Part shown: piece by piece, positions 8,734 through 17,203 of the stretch
Position numbering within the stretch: position 1 is the first letter of the stretch
Layout: each line of letters begins with the position of its first letter
Origin: Acidobacteriota bacterium
GTDB taxonomy: Bacteria > Acidobacteriota > Thermoanaerobaculia > Multivoradales > J023
Direction of reading: 5' to 3'
DNA: 64,000 nt
Assembly (NCBI GenBank): GCA_029263395.1
Contig: JAJCXO010000263.1
Coordinates: 62,001 to 126,000 of the forward strand
The notes under the pieces: model-generated
Databases searched by the model: none
Seen by the model: only the letters and a program-made list of their open reading frames with translations
Told to the model about the DNA's origin: nothing
Translations under genes and position numbers: made by a program

Positions 8734-9669
8734 TTGCCGGATTTTTCAGTCGTCATTCCGACCTACAACCGCATGGATGTCCTACCCGAGGTGCTGGCTG
8801 CCCTCGAAGCCCAGGAGTCGCCGCCGAGCTTCGAGGTGATTGTGGTGGACGACGGGTCGTCCGATGGTACGTCGAAATGGCTCGCGAGCCAGAGCTTCCA
8901 AATCTCTGTCAACGTGATTCGGCAACAGAACCTCGGTCCGGCCGCGGCACGCAACAGGGGTGTACAGGTCGCGACTGGGGGTAGGGTGGCCTTCCTCGGT
9001 GACGATACTGTCCCGTCTAGGGGATGGCTGGCGACCCACCAGCGGGCGATTCGATCGCTCGCGGACGCCAACCAGGTTGCGGTTTTGGGATATACCGGTT
9101 GGCATGTGCGACTACGCCTCAACCCGTTCCTGAGCTACATCAACGAATACGGCCTGCAGTTCGGCTACGCACTGATCGAAGATCCCAACTCGGTGCCGTT
9201 CAACTTCTTCTACACGTCCAACATCTCGCTGCCGCGGGATCTGTTGCTGCGCGAGCCGTTCGACCTGCAGTTTCCCTATGCGGCATGGGAAGATACCGAA
9301 CTCAGCTACCGGCTGTGCAAGGCTGGGATGCGACTGATTTACGAGGCCGAGGCAACGGTTGCCCATGATCACCCAACGACGGTCAAGCGGTTTACTCAGC
9401 GGCAAGAAAAAGCCGGCTACTCGGCGGTGGTTTTTTATCAGCTGCACGAAGAGCTGGGTTCCTTTCTTGGGCTTGCTCCCGAGGGACCGCCGCCGCTGCC
9501 GTCGCGCTGGCGACAATGGCGAGACGAGTGGTTGGCTCGAACTTTGCAACCTTTTCCGATAAGGATGCCTCGCCTATGGGAGAATGTCCTACGTTACCAC
9601 TACATCAGGGGGCTGCACCGGGGATGGCGAGACCGGATGGGACCCATGGAGGAGACACGTCATGATTGA
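8734..9669 (+). CDS. GT2 glycosyltransferase
   Basis: 311 residues from the TTG at 8734, which has a GGGAG ribosome-binding site at 8721-8725. An ATG at 8686 would leave almost no room for the divergent sigma promoter. Domain motifs: FSVVIPTYNRMD at the start, VVDDGSSDGTSKW, FLGDDTVP as the DXD-like site, and YAAWEDTELSYRLCKAG on the acceptor side. It belongs to the broad GT2 family acting on surface glycans. The next gene's upstream ATG overlaps this stop, so the two may be translated together. The sugar donor is unknown. Confidence 0.85.
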   Translation: MPDFSVVIPTYNRMDVLPEVLAALEAQESPPSFEVIVVDDGSSDGTSKWLASQSFQISVNVIRQQNLGPAAARNRGVQVATGGRVAFLGDDTVPSRGWLATHQRAIRSLADANQVAVLGYTGWHVRLRLNPFLSYINEYGLQFGYALIEDPNSVPFNFFYTSNISLPRDLLLREPFDLQFPYAAWEDTELSYRLCKAGMRLIYEAEATVAHDHPTTVKRFTQRQEKAGYSAVVFYQLHEELGSFLGLAPEGPPPLPSRWRQWRDEWLARTLQPFPIRMPRLWENVLRYHYIRGLHRGWRDRMGPMEETRHD

Positions 9670-11362
9670 CGCCCACGAGAGGGAACAATGGGCATCGAGC
9701 AGTAGGGCCGCCGGCCCGAGGAAGGCGAGGCAAATGACCTCGGTCGGTCGGGTGAACTGGTGGTCGCTGGCGCTCCTCACAGCGCTGTTGATACAGCCGG
9801 CAGTCGCCGATGCCGCTCCCAGAGACAAAGAAGGCAAAGATTCGAATGCATCGAGCTCGGCACGATCTTCGTCCAGCAGTTCGAAGTCTTCGTCGTCTTC
9901 GTCGGCACGGTCTTCGAGCAGCTCACGTTCGAGCAGCGCACGTTCGAGCGGCTCACGTTCGAGTGGCTCACGGCCGAGCGCTTCGCGGTCGAGTGGTTCT
10001 CGGCCTTCCTCCAAAGCCACGACCTCGTCGAGCCGGCCGCGCACGACCAACCGCTCGGCCGCACGGCCGACCAGCCGGCGCAGTGAAGGCCTCCGTGCCC
10101 GCCCGCGCACTGAGCGTCCTCAGAGCCGTACCGCTCCCGGCCTCGAGGTCCGTGATCGAAGCAGTCGGGATCGAAGCAGTCGTGATCGGCAGGTCCGCGA
10201 GAGGCAGGTCCGTGATCGAAACAATCGGGAGCGGCGGGTCCAGCCAAACCAGCCGGCTCGTCCGCAAGTACCTCAGGTGCGCACCCCAAGCACTGACCGC
10301 CCGAATCGGACGGTGGCCCCTGGCTTACGTGTCGAGGCCCCTGGCTTACGTGTCGATAGGCCGGTCAGCAAGCGAGCTCCAGGCCTTCGCGTCGGTGGCT
10401 GGTCTTCGCCGGATTTGAGAGAGAACGTCGACTTCAAAAAGCCCGAGACCGAGACCCATGGTCCTGGGCGACACCGGACCGTGACGCAGAGACCGGATCA
10501 CGATCGGTCACGCCGAGATCGACGTCATCACAGCGGCAGCTACCGGCGTCATCATCACCACTATGGTTGTGGCCACTATGGTTACGGTTTTAGCGGTTAC
10601 GGTTATGGCTACGATCCGTATTTTCACGATAGCTACTACCATAGTTATTACGGGCACTATTCACCGCTCAGCGCGTTTTTCTTCGGTGGCCTCGGTTATT
10701 ACCGATATGCGCCCGACGTCTACATCTCCGGTGGCGGCGGCGGTAGCGTGTCGCGGCAAGAGGCCGAGATGGGAGCCCTGGATCTCGACATCAAGCCCCG
10801 TCAGGCGGAGGTTTATCTCGATGGCCGGTTGGTAGGAACCGCCGACCAGTTTGATGGCTATCCGACGTATCTGTGGCTGGACGAGGGAACGTATGAGGTC
10901 GCGTTGTACCACCCCGGGCACGAGACCATGTTTCGGCAATACACGATCTATCCCGGAGTGATCATCGACGTCGACGATCGTCTGCGGGAAGGTGAGGCGA
11001 TCCGGCCGGACGCTCCGTATTCGGCGTCGCCATCAGGCCTGCCAGAAGCAGAGGTCTACCCGCAAGAGGCCTACCCGCAAGAAGACCTGCAAGGGGGGGG
11101 CTACCCGCAGGTGGTCGATCCGCCGAAACGGCAGGTCGGGCGCGTCTCAATCCAAGGCTCGCCAGCAGACGCTGTCGTCTACCTGGATGGACATTTTGTC
11201 GGTACTGCCGGAGAGATCGCGGATCTCTCTGCCGGGCTGATCGTCGAGCCTGGACAACACGTCATCGAACTGGTTCGGCCAGGTTATGCGACCCAGCGCG
11301 TGCCGGTCTCGGTACCGGTCGGCGAGCAGGTCGACCTACAGTTGGATTTGATCCAGCAATAG
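9662..11362 (+). CDS. Secreted Ser-rich protein with two PEGA-like domains
   Basis: 566 residues from the ATG at 9662 (ribosome-binding site GGAGGAG at 9648-9654); the ATG at 9734 gives a more normal signal peptide (NWWSLALLTALLIQPAVADA). After the signal comes a low-complexity Ser/Arg tract of ~60 residues, an Arg/Pro-rich stretch and a His/Tyr/Gly segment (HHHHYGCGHYGYG). Two PEGA-like beta modules follow (EVYLDGRLVGTADQFDGYPT and VVYLDGHFVGTAGEI), each ending in a lysine-free beta block. PEGA domains are extracytoplasmic and found on surface proteins of several phyla. The protein is probably periplasmic or surface-exposed; function unknown. The Ser tract is encoded by near-repeated TCG/AGC codons and may be unstable. 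Confidence 0.75.
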   Translation: MIDAHEREQWASSSRAAGPRKARQMTSVGRVNWWSLALLTALLIQPAVADAAPRDKEGKDSNASSSARSSSSSSKSSSSSSARSSSSSRSSSARSSGSRSSGSRPSASRSSGSRPSSKATTSSSRPRTTNRSAARPTSRRSEGLRARPRTERPQSRTAPGLEVRDRSSRDRSSRDRQVRERQVRDRNNRERRVQPNQPARPQVPQVRTPSTDRPNRTVAPGLRVEAPGLRVDRPVSKRAPGLRVGGWSSPDLRENVDFKKPETETHGPGRHRTVTQRPDHDRSRRDRRHHSGSYRRHHHHYGCGHYGYGFSGYGYGYDPYFHDSYYHSYYGHYSPLSAFFFGGLGYYRYAPDVYISGGGGGSVSRQEAEMGALDLDIKPRQAEVYLDGRLVGTADQFDGYPTYLWLDEGTYEVALYHPGHETMFRQYTIYPGVIIDVDDRLREGEAIRPDAPYSASPSGLPEAEVYPQEAYPQEDLQGGGYPQVVDPPKRQVGRVSIQGSPADAVVYLDGHFVGTAGEIADLSAGLIVEPGQHVIELVRPGYATQRVPVSVPVGEQVDLQLDLIQQ

Positions 11363-11383
11363 GTCGGTTGCACTCGAGCCGCG

Positions 11384-11406
11384 GCCGAGAGCGCAAGGCT
11401 CTCGGC
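11384..11406. terminator. Hairpin between convergent genes, possible bidirectional terminator
   Basis: GCCGAGAGC-GCAAG-GCTCTCGGC, a 9-bp perfect stem with a 5-base loop, lies 22 bp after the PEGA gene stop and 33 bp before the stop of the convergent gene at 11439. There is no long T-tract, so efficiency is uncertain. Confidence 0.4.
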
Positions 11407-11438
11407 GCGTTTGGGTTCTCGGTGCGGCCCCCTGCCGT

Positions 11439-12416
11439 TCAGGGCAGCAGATTGTCGAAGGCTTGTTGAGCGCGAAGCGCCGCAGCGATGGCTTCCTCGA
11501 AGCGGCTATCGGAGGCGCTGGGTAGGTTGGGTGACGCGATGAGCGACCGGGTCTGGCTGAGAGCCTGCTCGAGATCCTGAATGGCGGTGAGCAGTTGGCT
11601 GTCGGCGTTGGCGCCCGGGCGTGGCGGGATGCGACTCTCGAGACTGGCGAGTTGTTGACGCCAGTCAGCGGTGAAGCGTTGCCATTGCTCGTCGGCAGTT
11701 TCGCCGTCAGCACTTACGAAGGCTGGATCGCTCAAGGTCTGGACCTCGAACAGTCCAGTGTCGACCAGTGAACGCAGGCTGGAAGCAACTTCGCTGTAGT
11801 CGGCGGCAGAGGACGTCTCGGCCTGAGCCGATTGGGCTGGGTCGAAGAACCAACTGGCGGTCTCGAGGTGCTGTTTACGGATCCTCAGCCACTGAGTACG
11901 GGCGCGTTGGATATCTATTTCCGCAACCTGATCGAGCGGCACGGCTTGCCCCATGCGTGCAATCACGTCCGCAGCGTCGACACCGAAGGTCGGCTCGGCG
12001 TTGAGAATCCAGGCACTGAGATCGCTGGCAGCCGCCGAGATGTCCGAGCTGACTACCAAAAGCTCTTCCTTCACGTCGATCGGGGTCTCGAAGAGAACGG
12101 TTTCGAGAGTCTCTATCGGTCGGCGATAGGGTTCGGGATCCAGCTTCTCGATGCGCGTTTCCGGCAGGGCGGCGATGCCGAGGTCCGCCGAGGTCCGGGC
12201 TGTGCGGTTGGGGCCGAAAATGTAGAGCAGTATGAACGCCATACCCAGTAGGCATAGCAGAATCAGGACGAGTTGCGGCGGTCGTTTGGGCATCGCCTTG
12301 GATGCCTCTCGCATGCAGCGAGTGCAACCTGTGCTCATTTCTGGGTCGTAGTGGAGGCCGTGAGTTTTGCATTTCACGATCCGCTGCCGACGTTCGGACC
12401 AACTTGTGTCTGCCAT
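11439..12416 (-). CDS. Zinc-ribbon, single-pass membrane protein of unknown function
   Basis: 325 residues. The N-terminus has a possible zinc-ribbon (CKTHGLHYDPEMSTGCTRC, a C..H..C..C arrangement) followed by a single transmembrane helix (LVLILLCLLGMAFILLYIF). The rest is a largely helical, Ala/Gln-rich extracytoplasmic region with no recognised domain. The order zinc ribbon, membrane helix, helical domain suggests a sensor or scaffold tethered at the inner membrane, which is speculative. It is convergent with the PEGA gene and lies 116 bp downstream of the DUF3891 gene on the same strand. Confidence 0.6.
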   Translation of the reverse strand: MADTSWSERRQRIVKCKTHGLHYDPEMSTGCTRCMREASKAMPKRPPQLVLILLCLLGMAFILLYIFGPNRTARTSADLGIAALPETRIEKLDPEPYRRPIETLETVLFETPIDVKEELLVVSSDISAAASDLSAWILNAEPTFGVDAADVIARMGQAVPLDQVAEIDIQRARTQWLRIRKQHLETASWFFDPAQSAQAETSSAADYSEVASSLRSLVDTGLFEVQTLSDPAFVSADGETADEQWQRFTADWRQQLASLESRIPPRPGANADSQLLTAIQDLEQALSQTRSLIASPNLPSASDSRFEEAIAAALRAQQAFDNLLP

Positions 12417-12531
12417 GGCTTACTCGCAATCCTGTCCGTTTCAAGGCTCCGTCCATAGGTGGCGGAGTTTGCACTAGAGTTCGATCGACTTGATTATACG
12501 CGGTCCCTCGAGGGCGTCGTGCGGATCTCAG

Positions 12532-13284
12532 CTAGAACGGCGCGATCCGAACGCTGAGTGGCTGCCAGCGTGCGGACGCCAGTTCGATCGCAAGGTCGGT
12601 ATCGCTGGTGTAGGTACGCCGCGGGATCCGTCGGCAAGCGATCTTCAGGGTGGTGGCCCCGGCCAGGGGAAACGGTTCGATACAGAGTGTTTCACCGGCT
12701 GGCGTGTCAGAGGCCGGTGTTGCGTTCGTCGAAGATTCATCAACGCGCAGCTGGGCGCGATAACCCTCGATCTTTAGCTCGTCAGTCCAGCGACAGCAGG
12801 CGGTGAGGGACAGGCTGTCGGTGAGGTCAATCCAGCGGTAGTCGAGATCGATCATCGCGGAATCAAAGCCGTGGGCTTCGATTGCGGCGGTTTCGAGTTG
12901 GCTCCACTCCGCAAGGATGTCAGCCCAGTCTGGATCGTCACGGTGGGACCGGTGCAGGCGCAGCGCATGGCGTACGATCAGCAGCGCAGCGTAGGGTTCG
13001 GTATCCAGGTAACGGGTGGTGCCACGGCGCCAGATTTCCCAGCGGGTTGCCGTCGGCATCGTCATGAAGTCGTGTGGCTTACCGTCTCGGGCACAAATCA
13101 TCGGTGCGGAATCGATCTCGCGCCAACCGTTGTCATGCTCCAAAGCGGCCCAAAGCAGCTCCCGTCGCCGTGGGTGAGTTGGCAGCCCTTCGCTGCACCA
13201 GAGGGAGAGTAGCTCACTGGCAAAATGGGCATGGTCGTGTTGGGTGACGAACAGCAGAGAGCCTTGATCGGGGGCGATGATCAT
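12532..13284 (-). CDS. DUF3891 family protein
   Basis: 250 residues, the normal family length. The N-terminal signature LLFVTQHDHAHFASELLSLW, followed by ALEHDNGWREID, is typical of DUF3891. The conserved HDH and HDNGW histidines and aspartates look like metal ligands of an HD-like helical fold, but no activity is known. The gene is divergent from maeB with ~160 bp between them. Nothing in the neighbourhood suggests a function beyond general metabolism. Confidence 0.75.
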   Translation of the reverse strand: MIIAPDQGSLLFVTQHDHAHFASELLSLWCSEGLPTHPRRRELLWAALEHDNGWREIDSAPMICARDGKPHDFMTMPTATRWEIWRRGTTRYLDTEPYAALLIVRHALRLHRSHRDDPDWADILAEWSQLETAAIEAHGFDSAMIDLDYRWIDLTDSLSLTACCRWTDELKIEGYRAQLRVDESSTNATPASDTPAGETLCIEPFPLAGATTLKIACRRIPRRTYTSDTDLAIELASARWQPLSVRIAPF

Positions 13285-13447
13285 TCGATGATTGCCTTGT
13301 TTAGCGGTTATGGCGTTCGGTTAGGGCGTTACAGATGGTGGGCTACCGGCAAAGTCAATCCACAGAAAGACGATAGAGGCGAGTCGTCAGATCCAGTAGA
13401 TGGCTGATCTGGCATGGGTCGGTGACGAACAAGAGGTCGAGTACACT

Positions 13448-15721
13448 ATGACAATGGACAACAAATTCGATAAAGAAGCGCTCGAGTATCACTCCCAGGG
13501 GCGTAAAGGCAAGCTCGAGGTGGTGCCGACCAAGCCGACGGCGACCCAGCGGGATCTGTCCTTGGCATATTCTCCCGGGGTGGCTGCACCGTGCCTCGCG
13601 ATTGAGCAAGATCCGCTCCTGGCCTACGAATATACCGCCCGCGGCAATCTGGTTGCGGTGATCTCCAACGGCACGGCGGTGCTCGGGTTGGGCGATATTG
13701 GTCCGCTCGCTAGTAAACCGGTGATGGAAGGTAAAGCGGTGCTGTTCAAACGCTTCGCCGACATCGATGTCTTCGATTTGGAGATTGATGCCAAGGACCC
13801 TGAAGACTTCATCCAGACCGTAAGCCGACTCGAGCCGAGCTTCGGCGGGATCAATCTGGAAGACATCAAAGGGCCGGAGTGTTTCGAGATCGAAACTCGG
13901 CTCAAAGAGATCATGAAGATTCCGGTTTTCCACGATGATCAGCATGGCACGGCAATCATTTCCGCCGCCGCCTTACTCAATGCGTTGGAACTCGTCGACA
14001 AAAAAGCCGGCGAGATCAAAGTGGTCATCTCGGGCGCCGGTGCTGCTGCTATCGCCAGTCTCCAGCTTTATGTCGAGCTTGGGATCCGTGCCGAGAACAT
14101 CATTCTCTGCGATAGCAAAGGGGTGATCTTCAAGGGTCGAACGGAGCGCATGGACCCGCTGAAGGAACGGTTCGCGGCGGCTACCGAAGCACGCACCTTG
14201 GCCGACGCGATAGTCGACGCTGATGTGTTGGTTGGTCTCTCGGTGGGTGGCTTGGTGAGCCCTGAAATGCTCCACACCATGGCGCGCAATCCGATTGTGT
14301 TTGCGTTGGCCAACCCGACCCCTGAGATTGGCTATGACGAAGCGGTCCAAGCACGGTCGGATGTGATCATGGCGACCGGGCGCAGCGACTATCCCAATCA
14401 GGTCAACAACGTTCTCGGGTTCCCGTTCATCTTTCGTGGCGCCCTCGACGTTCGGGCAACCGACATCAATCTGAGCATGAAACTCGCCGCGGTCAAAGCC
14501 CTGGCCGACCTAGCGCGCGAGGATGTCCCCGACTCGGTACTCAAGGCCTACGGCATCGACTCGCTGAAATTTGGTCCCGAGTACCTAATCCCGAAGCCAT
14601 TCGATCACCGGGTCTTGTTGCGGGTAGCGCCAGCGGTTGCCAGCGCCGCAATCGAGAGCGGCGTAGCGCGCGTACCGATCGACGATTTCGAAGTTTATCG
14701 CCAACATTTGGAAACTTTGATCTCACGCCGCTTCGAGCTCATGCGCGGCATTATCGACCGGGCGAGGCATCACTCGAAGCGGGTGGTATTTCCAGAAGGT
14801 GAGCACGACAAGATCCTACGCGCTGCCAAGATCCTGGTCGATCGCAACATCGCCCACCCGGTCCTGCTGGCGAGACGGACGATGATCCTCGACAAGCTGC
14901 GTGATCTCGATCTGCCGGAAGACCAGGTGACGATCATTCACAACGAGGGGCCGGAGAACTCGGAGAGCTTCGAACGGTATGCCCTCGAGTTGCATCATCG
15001 TCGTCGTCGCGATGGGGTCACCATGGAGGATGCTCGTAAGCTGATGCGGTCGCGCAACTACTACGGCACCATGATGGTCGAGCTCGGTGACGCTGATGGC
15101 TTGATCTCGGGCTTGACGCAAGACTACGCGGAGACGATTCGTCCCGCATTGCAGGTGTTGGGTTTGCGACGCGAGGTGCAGCAGGTTTCGGGTGCCTACA
15201 TCCTGATCTTCAAGGAGAAGATCCTATTCCTCGCTGACACCACGGTGAATATCGATCCGACAGCCGAAGAACTTGCTGAGATCGCCATCCTGACCGCAAA
15301 ATTTGCCCGTCGATTCGATATTACGCCTCAGGTAGCGATGCTGTCGTTTTCGAATTTCGGCTCGAACACCCATCCGGCAGCGCGCAAGATGCGAAAGGCT
15401 GTTCAGATCGCGACCGAACGTGAGCCGGATCTGGTGATCGATGGCGAGATGCAGGCTGATACGGCCGTTTTGGGGTCGATTCTCGATGAGTCCTACCCTT
15501 GGAGTCGACTCCAAGAGCCTGCGAACGTCTTGATCTTCCCCGAACTGCAATCCGCCAACATCGCCTACAAACTATTGTGGCGGTTGGCAGATGTGGAGGC
15601 GATCGGCCCGGTCCTACTGGGAATGAAGAAGCCGGTCCATGTCCTACAACGTGGTGTCGAAGTGACTGACATCGTCAACATGGCCGCGATCTGTGCGGTC
15701 GATGCGTTGGAGCGAGAGTAG
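13448..15721 (+). CDS. maeB: NADP-dependent malic enzyme with C-terminal phosphotransacetylase domain
   Basis: 757 residues, close to E. coli MaeB. Start chosen at the ATG at 13448, 11 bp after AAGAGG. Residues ~1-420 form the malic enzyme: [50 protein letters not shown] and [10 protein letters not shown] (metal and substrate residues), then a Rossmann region ([12 protein letters not shown]). Residues ~430-757 match phosphate acetyltransferase ([17 protein letters not shown]). The reaction is oxidative decarboxylation of malate to pyruvate, giving NADPH; the C-terminal domain in MaeB proteins is regulatory and binds acetyl-CoA rather than being clearly catalytic. The gene appears monocistronic. 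Confidence 0.95.
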   Translation: MTMDNKFDKEALEYHSQGRKGKLEVVPTKPTATQRDLSLAYSPGVAAPCLAIEQDPLLAYEYTARGNLVAVISNGTAVLGLGDIGPLASKPVMEGKAVLFKRFADIDVFDLEIDAKDPEDFIQTVSRLEPSFGGINLEDIKGPECFEIETRLKEIMKIPVFHDDQHGTAIISAAALLNALELVDKKAGEIKVVISGAGAAAIASLQLYVELGIRAENIILCDSKGVIFKGRTERMDPLKERFAAATEARTLADAIVDADVLVGLSVGGLVSPEMLHTMARNPIVFALANPTPEIGYDEAVQARSDVIMATGRSDYPNQVNNVLGFPFIFRGALDVRATDINLSMKLAAVKALADLAREDVPDSVLKAYGIDSLKFGPEYLIPKPFDHRVLLRVAPAVASAAIESGVARVPIDDFEVYRQHLETLISRRFELMRGIIDRARHHSKRVVFPEGEHDKILRAAKILVDRNIAHPVLLARRTMILDKLRDLDLPEDQVTIIHNEGPENSESFERYALELHHRRRRDGVTMEDARKLMRSRNYYGTMMVELGDADGLISGLTQDYAETIRPALQVLGLRREVQQVSGAYILIFKEKILFLADTTVNIDPTAEELAEIAILTAKFARRFDITPQVAMLSFSNFGSNTHPAARKMRKAVQIATEREPDLVIDGEMQADTAVLGSILDESYPWSRLQEPANVLIFPELQSANIAYKLLWRLADVEAIGPVLLGMKKPVHVLQRGVEVTDIVNMAAICAVDALERE

Positions 15722-15788
15722 GAGCAGGCAGCGGACGTGGAAATGAGCCAACCTCCTGGGCAAATTATGGTGCCAGCGGCTTCGGGCT

Positions 15789-15818
15789 TTGCTGCCTGGC
15801 GTCAAGCATGGCTACAAT
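15789..15818 (+). promoter_or_regulatory. Possible sigma-70-type promoter in the 424-bp gap 15722-16145
   Basis: TTGCTG (15789-15794), an 18-bp spacer and TACAAT (15813-15818) form a weak promoter match about 330 bp upstream of the CsgG-like gene. The rest of the gap contains no convincing gene; apart from the palindrome at 16094 I see nothing else in it. Confidence 0.3.
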
Positions 15819-16093
15819 AGAGCGAAGATTCTTGTAGGAATCGACTCGGTTTCCTTCAGAAGCGCTGATTTCACGAAGCTGCGACTTCACCAGACACGAC
15901 TTCACCAAGGACGATCAGGACTCTGACTGGCAGAGTTTGATCTCACGACAAGTGTCCGGTTGGTTCGAACAGGCTGCGACAACGCGAAAAAAAGTCTGGT
16001 TGGCCAGCAGAGTCGATCGGCGATCGACTGGACGCGGCGCAGGATCCGCCGAGGAAGTGTGGTTTCCCGTCGGGGGTTACCACAGCGTTGTAT

Positions 16094-16107
16094 GTCACTA
16101 TAGTGAC
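16094..16107. promoter_or_regulatory. Perfect 14-bp palindrome, possible operator
   Basis: GTCACTATAGTGAC is a perfect inverted repeat without spacer, 38 bp before the ATG of the CsgG-like gene. Its position near the start and its symmetry suggest a dimeric regulator site; the regulator is unknown. Confidence 0.45.
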
Positions 16108-16145
16108 TCATTTCAATAAGTGTTTGATTGCAGAGGAGCTCAAAT

Positions 16146-17081
16146 ATGCGAACCATTGTGACTATGCGAACCATCGTGAAAGCACTCGTCCTGACCCTTC
16201 TGTTCACCTTGGTGGTGCCTTTCCAAGCAGCGGCAGAGTCCGGAGGCTTGCGATACACCATCGGCGTGACCAAATTCGAGAACCGGGCCGGATGGCGTGG
16301 ACAATGGGATATTGGTGATGCATGGGGAACCGTTCTCACCGATCTTCTCAACGGCAGCGGCAAGTTCATTGTCCTGGCTGAAAGCGATATGCGAGGCGCG
16401 GCGCTGGCCGAGCAGGATCTTGGCCAGTCGGGGCGGACTGCCGGCGGCGGCAAAACGCCGGTCGTTGGTCAGTTGACCCCGGCTCAAATCTTGGTCAAAG
16501 GTGCGATTACCCATGTGCAGCACAACACCAGCGGCAGTGGTGGCGGCATCCGTGTCAAAGGCATCAAGCTCGGTGGCAAGAAGGGTAAGTCGGAGATCAA
16601 CGTCACCATCTACATGGTCGACTCGACCACCGGTCAGGTGTTGGCCTCCAAGAGCGTTGTCGGTGTCGCCAAGCAGAAGGGTGGCCTCGTCGGCTACAGC
16701 AGCTACGACTGGGGAGCCTCGTTTGGCGGCCAGAAGAATGACAACCTGGGCCTGGCAATCGCCGATGCAAGCCAACAAGCGGTCGATTTCATGATCGGTC
16801 AGCTGGGGAACGTGGCGTGGAGCGGCAGCGTCATCATGGTCAAGAGCGGCAAGGTCTACGTCAACCGTGGAACGCGCGAAGGAGTCTCGTCAGGCCAAGA
16901 GTTCGTGGTCGGCACCAAAGAAGTCATCCGTGATCCGGATACCGGTGAAGTGCTCGACGAGAGTGTCAACGAGTTGGCTCGTCTAAAGGTGGATACGGTC
17001 AAAGAGAAGCTCTCGATCTGTTCGGTGACTTCGGGTAATTCCAGCGCGATCCGCAAGGGTCACGGAGTCCAGCTGCCCTGA
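16146..17081 (+). CDS. CsgG-like secreted protein
   Basis: 311 residues, ATG at 16146 preceded by GAGGAG with 7-8 bp spacing. A signal peptide (LVLTLLFTLVVPFQAAAESG) is followed by a CsgG-type domain: IGVTKFENR, a GTVLTDLLNGSGKFIVLAESDM segment, and LAEQDLGQSGRT. Curli CsgG is an outer-membrane lipoprotein pore. Here the signal sequence has no lipobox cysteine, so the protein is probably periplasmic or soluble rather than lipid-anchored. The C-terminal ~70 residues (KVYVNRGTREGVSSGQEF) form a second beta domain. No curli subunit genes are nearby, so the role is likely envelope-associated and not curli export. A strong terminator follows. Confidence 0.75.
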   Translation: MRTIVTMRTIVKALVLTLLFTLVVPFQAAAESGGLRYTIGVTKFENRAGWRGQWDIGDAWGTVLTDLLNGSGKFIVLAESDMRGAALAEQDLGQSGRTAGGGKTPVVGQLTPAQILVKGAITHVQHNTSGSGGGIRVKGIKLGGKKGKSEINVTIYMVDSTTGQVLASKSVVGVAKQKGGLVGYSSYDWGASFGGQKNDNLGLAIADASQQAVDFMIGQLGNVAWSGSVIMVKSGKVYVNRGTREGVSSGQEFVVGTKEVIRDPDTGEVLDESVNELARLKVDTVKEKLSICSVTSGNSSAIRKGHGVQLP

Positions 17082-17108
17082 ACGCATTGGGCGGTTCCCC
17101 GATCCGTC

Positions 17109-17138
17109 AAAAAGCCCGGCTCCAAGCCGGGCTTTTTT
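17109..17138 (+). terminator. Intrinsic terminator
   Basis: AGCCCGGCT-CCA-AGCCGGGCT forms a 9-bp GC-rich stem (17113-17133) with a 3-base loop, flanked by an A-run and followed by a run of six T. It ends the CsgG-like transcript and, because of the upstream A-run, may also act on the convergent minus-strand gene at 17204. Confidence 0.92.
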
Positions 17139-17203
17139 GTTGGCGCCGTACCTCCTTAGTGGCCGCGCCTTGGGTGATCGTGCCTCTGTAGTAGCCGGAC
17201 CCT

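Noticed and set aside
15902..16453. Minus-strand ORF overlapping the CsgG-like gene start
   Set aside because: Arg/Pro-rich shadow frame; the opposite strand has the signal peptide and ribosome-binding site.
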